This document shows positions 1 to 9,624 of a stretch of DNA of 64,000 nucleotides, one piece after another. The position numbers and the translations under genes are program-made. The DNA comes from Phytophthora colocasiae (lineage: Eukaryota > Oomycota > Peronosporomycetes > Peronosporales > Peronosporaceae), in assembly GCA_018806915.1 (NCBI GenBank), contig JAGKQI010000091.1:186001-250000 (forward strand). Reading direction: 5' to 3'. A model generated the notes under the pieces. It was not told the DNA's origin and searched no databases. It worked only from the letters and a program-made list of their open reading frames with translations. Position 1 is the stretch's first letter. Each line of letters opens with the position of its first letter.

Positions 1-59
1 TGAAGGCTCGGTTTACAAGCTTTCATTGGTACAGTAAAATTCCGCCAATCAGCGAACAC

Positions 60-590
60 GTGCATCGATCTCCATTCATAAAGCTACTGTACAAATATTT
101 CCTCTGTCGCATTTCACATTCCACCCGATGCCGCGTGGCCAAAGAAAGCAGCATTCCCAAGACCTCCGCGACCGCGTGCTGCAAATGGCAGATGGGGATT
201 GGCAGCCGACGAATTAGCAAGCATCTATGCATGAAAATCGCTCATGGTCTGGAGCTCGATCACAGCTGACGGCGTGGAGACTTTGCATTCTGCGACGAAT
301 CGGTTACAGGCGACTAATACGGACGTGTGCTGCGCAATGAAATCCCAATTACGATGTCCTTGTTGGGTCTCTGGAGATACGCTGTTCGTGCATGACAATG
401 CGCCGGCACACACGGCACAGCTCACGTCTGGATGCCTACGGGAGTTACGGCTAATTCAAATGATCTCAAGGTTAAGCTGCGCGCGATTTGGTTTAGTATA
501 GATGATGATGTGGTTAAACGTTGCGTCTTGTCAATGCCGGAGAGATTAAAAACAGTGATAGACAAGAAGGGAGGGCACACGAAGTACTAA
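60..590 (+). pseudogene. Tc1/mariner transposase, degenerate
   Basis: Remnant of a Tc1/mariner DDE transposase, the enzyme that cuts and pastes its own element at TA sites. From 244 the frame reads MVWSSITADG and later HDNAPAHTA, the block around the second catalytic Asp of Tc1 enzymes (Asp codon near 394). After a frameshift near 420 the tail reads SMPERLKTVIDKKGGHTKY and stops at 588-590, the usual Tc1 C-terminus. A weak helix-turn-helix-like stretch (VAKESSIPKTS) lies upstream around 140-180. At least one frameshift and a missing middle show it is dead. I did not find convincing terminal inverted repeats; the left end may lie outside the window. Confidence 0.75.
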
Positions 591-742
591 ACCGTGCGGA
601 ATAAATTCGTTGCTGTTGAAGTTGGGTACAAAGAGGGGGGGGGTGCTGACTTTTTGGACCCGCTGTATATCGAGTCATTTGATATCTGTCGTGTTCCAGC
701 GCTTGACTTCTAAACAATTAACGAGAGGAGGAAGGTGTAACG
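591..742. other. Spacer between Tc1 and Crypton remnants
   Basis: About 150 bases with a G-run near 637-646 and no reading frame I can assign. It probably holds the end of the Tc1 element and the start of the next one, but no boundary is visible. Confidence 0.4.
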
Positions 743-2501
743 ATGGCATTTATCGCGAGTGTGCTACTTGGAGATACTGATGGATCTGTTTTCATTAAGT
801 TGATGGACCGTTTTGCTGTATATCTGGCGTTTTTGGAAGGGAGAGACAGAAAATATCTGGCTAAAAACTCTATCATGTCATGTCAAGAACTGGCTGCTTG
901 ATTCTTACCCAAAGAACCGGCATGTGATCGAAAAGAAACTCTTAAAAATGGCTCAGACGTTAGAAAAGCACTGCATGAGAAGGCAAGATGGAGGGCCAGC
1001 TAAGAAAGCCCCAGCGTGTACGATAAAAGACTTGAAGATTCTCGTGGATGGAATTTACTACGATGCTTCCAGTGAAAAAGACTATCAGGATGCTGCATTG
1101 CTTACTTTGTATGGTTTGCATTCGGGAGAGCCTCAGACTTGGCGATTGTAACTAAAGCCAGCCTCTCAGTGACTGCAGACGGAGTTGTTTTCATACGTCT
1201 CATCCGGATAAAGACTGCAGAAGAGCAAGGGCTTTCCCTGTATCCAGATAAGGACTGTTTTATTACGTGCCCGTTGCACGATCTAGGAATTGCACTTGCA
1301 ATGCAAGACTCTCCCACTAGTCAACTACTTCAGCACCCCAAGACCAGCTTGGACAATGATGACGTGTCGTTTTCCCCCACGGAAATTCCCCTTGCTGAAG
1401 CGTTAATGAATTGCTCGGATATAATTCCACCCACCGGTGCCCCAGAGAAAAAAACACGGAAGCAGGATGAAAGCATGAAGATGCAAGGTTTCGTGAATAG
1501 AATTGTGAAATCAGCTTCTGATCGCAGGCGCTCGCTAAACCTACCGAAAACTTATCATCTCACTCGTTTCGGCGAGGTGGAGCGCAGCATGCTAATGGAG
1601 ATCCTTCTCTGTCAGCGCAGTGGATTTATGATCGAGGGTCCTGGAATATGACTGCTACAAACAAGGCATTTGCTTATGTATTCAATACGGCGACTGAAGA
1701 TAAAAAGGTTTCACGAGTTTTAAGCGGGTGGAAGTCAAACGAAAGCCGATTGTAGCAACATTTTCGGCTTTTGACAGTGCAACCCAGCACGAGATGCACA
1801 AGTTGTGCAATCTTTTATTCGCCGCAAGCCTCGAATCTACCGCGGTGGACATGAAACTGGATGTTAAAGTCGCCGAGGTACTTACGGCTACTATGATCCA
1901 GCATTTTCCCGAAGTTTTGGAGCGCTATCCAATGTGTTTGTATGTCAGTAGAATGCGGCAGTGTCTCGTTGCCCTTGGAATCACAAAGACGCAGTTATTG
2001 GCGTGGAGCTCGGAATTGCAGTGTCTCATTACTACAAAGGAGCTGGAATGTGTGCAGGAACTGAGCAGGAGACATTTACACGGGAGGAAAAGCTAATTAA
2101 TCACCAGAACTGTGTTATCAGTGAGCTTGTAGCGCTGAACCAAGAATTTATCTAAGCGCGTGGAGACTCTGGAGAAGCGCGTAGCTTCACAGGAAGCCGG
2201 AGATCCTTGTCGTATCTCTGATGTTGTACCATCAAGCGATCTTAACCATACAAAAGGTGAAAAACCATGCGGATCGAAGGCACATCCAAAGTCGCCTGCC
2301 GCAGTTTGGTACGAGTGGTATGCTAAGACACCTCGGATGTGGGATGAGTGTGCAAACCGGCAGCAGAAGTCAACATACAAGCAGATCACAAATTATCTGA
2401 AATTGTTTCTGGCAAAGTATTCGTGCTTGACCCGTCCTCAAGCTAAATTACTCAAGTCAAGTATTTCGCGTTGGGAAAGAAGCAGAAGCTGCTTTGATTG
2501 A
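743..2501 (+). pseudogene. Crypton-like tyrosine recombinase, frameshifted
   Basis: Relic of a Crypton-type tyrosine recombinase, which moves DNA through a circular intermediate and uses an R...HxxR...Y active site. Pieces lie in different + frames: an N-terminal part (743-1115), a core starting with GRASDLAIVTKASLSV (catalytic Arg codon 1127-1129), the box HSFRRGGAQHANG (His 1561-1563, Arg 1570-1572), then WIYDRGSWNMTATNKAFAYV with the likely nucleophile Tyr, and a C-terminal part ending WYEWYAKTPRMWDECANRQQ near 2390. Several frameshifts and stops break it, so it is not functional. The order of motifs fits the oomycete Crypton-like proteins I know. It stands 5' of a Ulp1-domain frame on the same strand, which may belong to the same element. 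Confidence 0.8.
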
Positions 2502-3036
2502 TTTCTTTCTTGTTCACAATATCAAGAGCAGGAACGGCTCGTCAGTTCTGGAAGCAACTTCACGAAGACTGCACAGAGAAGGGAACTCAACCATCTCATC
2601 GATGCGCATGCTTCCTGAGTCAAGATAGGAGCAGTGGAGGACCCAGCACCAGATAAATTTAAGGAATTCTTCACGCGTAGTTAGTCGTATTAATATACGC
2701 ACTATAGACACTGAGCAATGATCGTTTATCTATCTACGCGTATTCACCAGATCAAAGGTGTGTCATGGGGTTTACTCGCGCGAGTTATGTTGCATTTTGT
2801 GTCAGACTAGAGTTTACTCGCGCGAGCTATGTTGCATTTGTGTCAGACTAGAGTTTACTCGCGAGTTATGTTGCATATGTGTCAGACTAGAGTTTACTCG
2901 CGCGAGTTATGTTGCATTTGTGTCAGACTAGAGTTTACTCGCGCGATCTGATTCTATATCTGATAAGGGTCTGGCTCTCCGTCAATCTACTCTCTCCACT
3001 CATTTCTAGGAATCACCGTCGCAGGTAACGAGAGCA
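2502..3036. other. Non-coding spacer holding a tandem repeat
   Basis: No gene seen. The stretch holds the 41-bp tandem repeat described separately and ends just before the ATG at 3037. It could be the 5' region of the next frame. Confidence 0.5.
2770..2946. repeat. 41-bp tandem repeat, about 4.3 copies
   Basis: Four direct units start at 2770, 2812, 2853 and 2892, with a partial fifth from 2933. They are 42, 41, 39 and 41 bp long. Each begins GTTTACTCGCGCGAG and ends GTCAGACTAGA; the ACTCGCGCGAGT core is self-complementary. Units differ by only a few bases. Because the units abut without unique spacers this is an ordinary tandem array. It sits about 90 bases upstream of the ATG at 3037. Confidence 0.95.
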
Positions 3037-4908
3037 ATGGCAAAGCGGGTGTGTGTGCAGCGCTCAGAGTGTGAGAAGCTCGGCTTTCTACGTAGATGGA
3101 AGGAGCATCCTGAGTGGGAGATTGCAGAGGCGGCGCATGAGATGAAGGTGAAGGAATCGTCGCTTCGTGGTTGGAAGAAAAAATATTGGGACAAATTGGA
3201 TAAAATAAAAGGATCCGATCGCAAGAGGAAATCGGGTGCTGGCCCGAAGCGGAAAATGAAGCCGTATGAAGAGAGAGTGCTGGAGTACTTCGATCGTTTC
3301 AAGAAGACGCAACGTGCACGCCGGCTGATCTTCTGTTTTATTGCAGAAGTATTGATGAGTTTAACCGTGATATTCCCAATCCGTACACTCAGAAATCATG
3401 GGTTTCCAGATTTATTAAATACTATTCTGAAGGATCTGGTGGTGGTGCACCAAAGGGTCGGTCCGGTGAGCATCGTGATGGTGGCGATACAGGTGATGAA
3501 TCTATTTACTGTGATGCTAGTGGAAACGGTTGCGAGCGAAGTGGTAGTGATGGTGAAAGTCGTGATGATGGCAATGACAAAAGTGTTGGAATTTGTGCCG
3601 GTAGTGGAAATATCGATGATGGAAAGGCCAATAATGACATGGACAAAATTGTTCCTGGTGATGTTGAAAACAACTCAAAAGAGAGTGATGCACCACGAGG
3701 CGAAGGCACTCATTCTTCAAGTCCGGCTCCGAAGCGCGTTGCTAGCATGCATCCATCAAGTTGTGCTCGTGGCTCAAAGCGTTCTCGTATTCTTTCGCTA
3801 CGGCTGGTGCTAGATGCGATTAAAGCTGGTGGACCCTTTGTAGAATTTGCTTCGCGTCTCCGTCAGCTCAGTTTCAGACGCAGAAAACCCACCCACATTT
3901 CCGCAAAAACAATTAATGCCACCGCGAAGATGGTGTCTATCGATGAGATCAATGTCGTTCTGACACCACAAGTCATTCGAACGTGTAAGCAAAAGCTCGT
4001 TGCATACCAAACAAAATCGAAAAAAACACAAGCACGACACTCCTATTGCTCGTGACAAAATTGCAATCACAGTGGATGACGTTTCATACGATGTCACTTC
4101 ACTTGATACTATGACTAGTTGGCATGTGTTAATGGAACGCTACAAGATCGTTGATGAAGCTCTGAAGTGGGTAGCATCAGATGCTCACAAAGGTTTTGCT
4201 CCGGAAAACCCATTTGATGCTGATTCCATTTTGCCAGTTGAGGAGATGTCTATAGAGATCCTGCGGCTCCGTGTACTTCACGAGCAGTGGAGTTTTATTG
4301 ACTTTTGTGGAAAACGTTTGCTCGATGAAACCTGTCTGGATATAACGGTTGTCATGCTTATCAGGCACTACAAAAAACGAATCCATGCTGTTGCCGTACC
4401 TTCAAATGTAATCCGTATACCCGGTCTCGACGAAGACGTATTGGCATCGCAAGATGCATTTGACTATGCTCGAAGAGCTGTCACCCCGGTTGTTGTGTTA
4501 CTTGCTGTCAATTTTGGCGAAAATCACTGATGCGGAGTTATAATTGATTGTCGAGAAAGGGTCGTGATAGTGTTTGACCCGGTACAGAGTCACGATCGCA
4601 TTGACGAACTCAACCGTCTGGTGAAAAGCAAAATTGAGCCGCTTCTTCTTGCTAAGAAATATCGCTACAAGACTCACGCCGCGTTCACCCAATGCGACAG
4701 CTACAACTGCGGAGTTTCCCTTCTTGTTTTTTTGAAGCGTTCCTATCTGAAAAAGTCGTATGTATTGACAATGTCCGCGACGCCATGTAGTTCTTCCGCT
4801 ATAGATACCTTAGCAAGAATCTCAGAGCTGTTAAGGAATAAAGCACCGTCTATATTTTTGTTGAACTATTTTTGTCGGCAGCTGCTTGTCGGCGTGTCGG
4901 CACCGTGA
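3037..4908 (+). pseudogene. Ulp1-like (C48) cysteine peptidase with N-terminal DNA-binding-like region, broken
   Basis: An ATG at 3037 opens about 95 codons rich in Lys/Arg/Trp (RGWKKKYWDKLDK) that resemble a helix-turn-helix. The frame then shifts near 3330 to a low-complexity Gly/Asp/Ser stretch and a KRSR-rich segment, and shifts back near 4000. From about 4230 a C48 peptidase domain follows: LLDETCLDI, then the His of GENH (4525-4527), the Asp of VFDP (4576-4578) and CDSYNCGVSLLVF with the catalytic Cys (4708-4710). C48 enzymes remove SUMO-type modifiers. The triad is present, but the Trp expected after the His is a TGA stop (4528-4530). Two frame changes could be introns or frameshifts. 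It probably belongs to a mobile element, perhaps the Crypton upstream. Confidence 0.65.
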
Positions 4909-5518
4909 TGGTATGGAAGGCGTTTGAAGGCACAGAGGTTTACCCTGTCTTGTCGGAGTTTCGGGATATTGTGTTCAGATCAGATTTACCATCGGTTCCG
5001 CCAGCACGACAAGGAAACATGGGCGCGAGTATCGATGTCTCCGACTCAGCGCCCGTCCATCGGAAGCAGTTCCCCTTTTCGAGGGAACAGCGTGAGGCGA
5101 TTCTGCAGTGGACGCGAGAAATGCTGAAGGCCAAGTTAATCCGACCGTCGTCTTCACCATACTGCGCCCCAACCTTCTGTGTGCGGAAGGCCAGCGGCGA
5201 GTGGCGGATCGTGCACGATTATCGTGGGCTCAACGCAAAGGTGCGTGTGCCGGCCAACCCGATCCCCCGAAAGGAAGAAATTCTCCGTGCAATGTCCCGT
5301 GGGCGCAGGCTCTCCGCACTCGACTTACTTTGGGGATTTTTTCAGGTGAAGCTGCGAGAGGATTCCATCCCATACACAGCGTTCTCCACACCTGATGGGC
5401 TGTTCGAATACCTGGTCACGTCAATGGGGATTTCCAGCAGCCCATCCGGCTTGTGCTGTCCATCTTCAAGGACTTAAACACGTTCTGCCAGACACATTTT
5501 GACGACTTGTTCGTCTTC
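4872..5518 (+). pseudogene. Gyp-E: Ty3/Gypsy reverse transcriptase, left part (outermost host element)
   Basis: N-terminal half of a Gypsy reverse transcriptase, which copies element RNA into DNA. Visible blocks: PVLSEFRDIVF, APTFCVRKASGEWRIVHDYR, the first catalytic Asp in RLSALDLLWGFFQV, and after a frameshift near 5440 the YxDD-type box HFDDLFVF. The frame stops at 5518, where Cop-1 begins, and resumes at 63706: joining FDDLFVF to TPSDSVEEHV with one copy of the TCTTC duplication restores the frame. Gag, protease and the 5' LTR are missing; upstream it abuts the Ulp1-like frame. It is the oldest layer of the nest and runs opposite to most other elements here. Confidence 0.85.
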
Positions 5519-5737
5519 TTTAGTGAATCACTCTTGATCCGAAGACGACTTGCTCGTTACACGCAAAAAGGAAAAAAAAATTAAAACGCTTAGAGTCCTG
5601 GCACGAGCTCTCACTACTCCCAGATTTGTATCCCAGTATTCCGCTTGTCTCGCGCCTCCTCTCGCACACCGGTCTGATTTGCACTCCTGTTTTCAGCAAC
5701 GAGTTCAACCTGGAGTACATGGACCTGAATTCCAACA
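5519..5737 (-). repeat. Cop-1 3' LTR
   Basis: Direct repeat of 63481-63700. Read on the minus strand it starts TGTTGGAATTCAGG, a common Copia LTR start, and ends CACTAAA rather than the usual CA. It differs from its partner mainly around an A-rich run near 5570 and at a few single bases. Confidence 0.9.
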
Positions 5738-5748
5738 CGCCTCCCTCG
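5738..5748 (-). other. Cop-1 polypurine tract
   Basis: On the minus strand CGAGGGAGGCG directly precedes the 3' LTR start TGTTGG. This is the position and composition of the primer for plus-strand DNA synthesis, and it fixes the element's orientation. Confidence 0.75.
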
Positions 5749-5762
5749 AAGTACAGCTTTGA

Positions 5763-5950
5763 CTAGTCCGCTACTCCAGCGCCAACAAGTACAAGTAAGT
5801 CCTTGAGCTTCGACTTGTCTAGAGGCTTCGTAAACGTGTCTGCCGGATTAACCGTTCCTTTCACCTTGTAGATCTCCACTACACCTTTCACAACTTGCTC
5901 CCGCACATAGTGCCAACGCAACTCAATGTGCCGTGTGCGACGACTGGGAA
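5763..5950 (-). pseudogene. Cop-1 RNase H, C-terminal end
   Basis: Minus-strand frame FPSRRTRHIELRWHYVREQ, followed by NPADTFTKPL and a stop at 5763-5765. This is the standard C-terminus of Copia RNase H (the block before it would be DNQAAI). The matching upstream half lies inverted at 7216-7440, so this piece was cut off by a rearrangement. It lies just upstream of the polypurine tract and 3' LTR, as expected. Confidence 0.9.
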
Positions 5951-7215
5951 TGCCGGGTCAAGACCTTGATCCGGCGACCCACCAACATGGTGTAATACAG
6001 ATCCAGGATCCGTAGCAGGGATAACACTTCTTTCTCTGCAACGTTGTAGTTCAACTCGTTAGTTTTCAGGGTTCGACTGGCGAACGCGACCGGATGATAG
6101 ATCTGGTCATGTTCTTGCGTTAACGCAGCGGAGATCGCCCAGTCGCTGGCATACACGATCACCACAGGTAATTTCCTCGTATCGAAGTGGCGGAGGACTG
6201 GAGTCGATGCGATCTTAGCTTTCAAGGCTGTGAACGCCCCCGTGGCGACCTTAATTTTTCGCTCGATCTAGAGGAACATGTCGCCCCCAAGTCTGGATCC
6301 GGGGCACTACCGCCTCCTTCACCCGAAATGTCTCGCGGTCCATCTCGATCTGACTCTGGCTTAGTAGGATCATGGGAGATCGGGTTCGTTCTGTCCATGA
6401 TCTTCCGTAAATCCGGTCGCCTCCTCAGTTCTGCGAACTCCACTTCACGTAGTTCATACAGAACCGATGCGTAGATCGCGTAATCCTCGATGAACCGACT
6501 ATAGTAGTTCACGCTCCCTAAGAAGGACTGCATAGATCGGAGCGATCCCGGGAATGGTAGATCCGTCAGGGATTTCAGGTCCTTCGGGTTTGCCTCTAGT
6601 CCATCGATCGACACCTTGTGCCCGAGATATTCCACCTTATCCATGCCCCAGAAGCTCTTTGCCACACTGATCGAGAGATTTCACTTATCACAGGCCTCCA
6701 ATAGGTCTTCTACCCGATCGCACATTTGATCCCATGATCCAGCCGTGATCAAGATATCATCGATGTATGATCTCCGTCCTAGCACCGACGGGCGACCGGA
6801 ATCTTCCGGGATTCCTGATTCGAACACATCCGCAGAGCTTTCCGCATCTCCGGACCGGGAGATCTTCAAAAATCCATATAGGGCATTGTCTACGAGACGT
6901 TGATAGATCTGAGGGGCGTTCTTCAGCTCGAACGGCATGCGATTCCACTCGAAGAGGCTAAATGGAGTGATGAAAGCCGAGATCGCGCGAGCTCGGTCAG
7001 TCATAGACACAACCCAGAATCCACTGGTCATGTCCAGCGAGCAATACCATAGCACCTTGTCGAGATCTTCTAGCAGGTCATTGATCAAGGGCATCGGGTA
7101 GATCATCAGTCTCATGAGGCTGTTCACCACGATGCACAGCCGAATGTCTACGCCATTCTTCTTGATGATCACCACAATCGGAGATGCCCATGGCGAGGTC
7201 GATGGCCGAATGATC
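5951..7215 (-). pseudogene. Gyp-B3 reverse transcriptase and first RNase H, fragment
   Basis: Three minus-strand frames (about 7175-6681, 6665-6222, 6225-5951) give the same protein as B1/B2: VIIKKNGVDIRLCI, SLDMTSGFWVV with the first Asp, SYIDDILITAGSWDQ as the YxDD box, a tether, then VYASDWAISAALTQEHDQ of RNase H. It ends at RRIKVLTRHS (5951), where Cop-1 sequence begins, and starts abruptly at 7215 against an inverted Cop-1 piece. The breaks include a stop after LLEACDK and a frameshift near 6225. Confidence 0.9.
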
Positions 7216-8657
7216 TTGGCGGCACAACAGGATTCGTGTTTACGTTAGCTGGAGGTGAAATCTCGTGGATGTCACGTCGACAGTCTATCGTGGCGCTTTC
7301 TTCGGCGGAAGCAGAATATGTTGCATCGTGTGAAGCAACAATGGAAGCTGTAGCGGAAAGCAACATTTTGCAGGAAATATTGCCGCACCGCAGTGTCAAG
7401 CTGAGACTTGGAATTGACAACCAAGCAGCGATCATCACTATCCAAGGCGAATCCCCAGGAAATTTGCAAGCGACTTACCCGTTTCAGATTATAGCGATGG
7501 ATCATATACCGTCCTTGCCCAGATCCGATAAGGACAACACCGAGTTGCTGATCTGGGTCGATCTGTTCTCGGGATATGTGATTGCCAAGGCCAGTTCCTC
7601 TCGATCCGCCCAAACGATCGCGAAATCTTATGAGGAGTGCGTGTTCCGAAGGTTTGGTGCCAGCGAGATCATCCGACACGATCGGGAGCCGGGTTTCATG
7701 TCCGACTTCTTCCGATCCTTCAACAGTATATTGGGACAACGGCAGCGAGCAACGATGGCATATCGCCCTCAAGCCAATGGATCGGCTGAACGAATGGTAC
7801 AAACAGCAACGAGGGCGATCAAGATGTATGTCCAGGATCTCGATCAGAAGGACTGGGACGAGTACGCCGAACGGTTAACGTTCGCGATCAACACTGCCCA
7901 CGACCGGATCCGGGGAGATACCCCCCATTATCTGGTGCACGGGTGGGATCCGAGATCGACGCTGGAGGCGACGATCCCAGTCGGGTCTACCAGACATCAC
8001 GATTGTGATCCTCGTCGATGGCGATATAGGGTCCAAAGGTACTATCAGCAGTCACGGGAACAAGTCAATGTCCGGTTGCGGGAGGCGATCGCTGGCCGAG
8101 CTGATCGGCATAATGAGGGGATTGATCCTCACCGGATCGAAGCCGGATCCCGGGTTTGGCTGTACCTGGATCGGGTGAGAGAATGTTACGCGCGCAAGCT
8201 GGCACACCTATGGCATGGCCCGTTCCGAGTGGCGGAGAAGATTAATGAGTTCACGATCAAGCTGGAGATCGCGGGATCAGGATACCACATATTCCCGACA
8301 GTTCATGTCTCGAAGTTGAAACTAGTGCGGAATTTCCCTGACCGGCCCCGAGTCGAGCTGACGGTGGACGAGGCCGATCGCCTGGATTTCGACGAGACCC
8401 TGCTGCCTGAGGATAGTTGGACCCCGGATCTAGAGGCTGATGAGTACGAGGTCGAACGAATCTCCGATATGCGGAGTGGAAAAAGGACCCGTTATGGCAG
8501 AATCTACCGGGAATTTCTGGTGCATTGGGTCGGCTACGACGAACCGACTTGGGTCGATGAAGCTGATCTCAACTGTGGAGCTATACTAAGTGCGTTCCTG
8601 CGAGATCAGGTGAACCGGAACCGGTTTGGCGTGATGCAGTCGCACGAAGAGGTGTAA
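7216..8657 (+). pseudogene. Chimeric frame: Copia RNase H half fused to Gypsy integrase with chromodomain
   Basis: One open frame joins two unrelated elements. The first 75 codons (TTGFVFTLAGGEISW, ALSSAEAEYVA, LGIDNQAAIIT) are the middle of Cop-1 RNase H in reverse orientation. From about 7441 it becomes the B-type integrase core: MDHIPSLP, RHDREPGFMSDFF and RPQANGSAERMVQ carry the D,D,E residues. A C-terminal region and a chromodomain-like end (EYEVERISDM, REFLVHWVGYDEPTWVDE) follow, with the stop at 8655-8657. The integrase zinc finger is missing. There is no ATG at the left end. The fusion is best explained by an inversion of 5951-7440, so it is a by-product rather than a selected gene. 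Confidence 0.9.
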
Positions 8658-8755
8658 GTGGACGTCAGGTGAAGCAGCAGGGTTGCCTCACCGTGATCGA
8701 AGAAGCTGATGTGGAGTAAAATCCAGATCAGGCGAAAATTTTATATTTGTGTATA
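8658..8755. other. Gyp-B3 sequence downstream of pol
   Basis: Homologous to the end of the short region that separates pol from the antisense ORF in B1 (28860-28981, other strand). It contains TTTATATTTGTGTATA, into which the next element inserted. Confidence 0.7.
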
Positions 8756-9432
8756 CCGACTTCCTCTGTTTATAACGGTCACCCGTGTACATGGTACACC
8801 GTACCACCATGAACATGTATGTACAGATGGCTACAGAATTAAAGTTGAAAAAAAAACATAAAATTTAAAAAAAAACTGTTATGTATCCATATCGTCTCCG
8901 ATTCATACAGCACACACTGGCGCTCAAGGACTCATAGGAGGTCAATGCGATCGGCTGCTACCGTGTCGCTCTCAATAACCAACTCACCAAAGCATTTCTT
9001 GTACCCTTTCGCTATCACCTCGACCAAGAGACTGTCTTAAGCCTCTCGTATCCATCTTGCTTCCATCGAAAACGGAGAACCTGCCTGGGGGCATGAGCTC
9101 GCGTTGTTCGCTCAGATTCACAACCTGACACGCACGCAATCTGGAGAAGTCATCCCACAACAGCAGTTTTAGGTTCTTCATGTCTTCCCTACCGCATTTA
9201 TCATGGCAAGTTTGTCTCCTGTCGTGAATGACGCTCGTCTTTTGCCGCGCATTCGAGCTAAACCACTCTAAATTATCACTTGAAAAAAATGAGTGGTCAG
9301 TGTCAAAAACGCGTACCGTTGTGATTCGGTTTTGTACTACCGTTATAAGCAGAGGAAATTCACTATTCTCTTTCTTGATTGTGATTGGCTGACCGTTATA
9401 TGCAGGTGACCGGTATAAATAGAGGAAGTCGG
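8756..9432. mobile_element. 677-bp DNA transposon with 28-bp inverted repeats and TA duplication
   Basis: The ends are inverted: left CCGACTTCCTCTGTTTATAA followed by CGGTCACC (8756-8783), right the reverse complement of CCGACTTCCTCTATTTATAC plus CGGTCACC (9405-9432), two mismatches in 28. TA flanks both sides (8754-8755, 9433-9434). The matching uninterrupted site is present in B1 and reads GTGTATATGCATG, exactly what remains after removing the element and one TA. A second inverted pair, TTATAACGGTC and GACCGTTATA, lies just inside. The interior has an open minus frame (about 9405-8984) that I do not recognise, so the element looks non-autonomous. The TA site suggests Tc1/mariner-type mobilisation. 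Confidence 0.85.
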
Positions 9433-9624
9433 TATGCATGTGAGCAAGAAATTTGACGACTGGAGAAAGGCGATCTTGAATGTCGAGATGGAGATGAAGG
9501 AGGATCACGTCCTCAAACCGATGGAGCACGATGGAACGACTGTGGAAATGGAGATTACGAGAATCGCGAATGGAGATTACGAGAATTACGGATGGAAATG
9601 TGAAATATACAGAACGGCCCTAGC

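Noticed and set aside
2770..2946. Possible CRISPR array
   Set aside because: Units abut directly with no unique spacers and the genome is eukaryotic; it is a tandem repeat.
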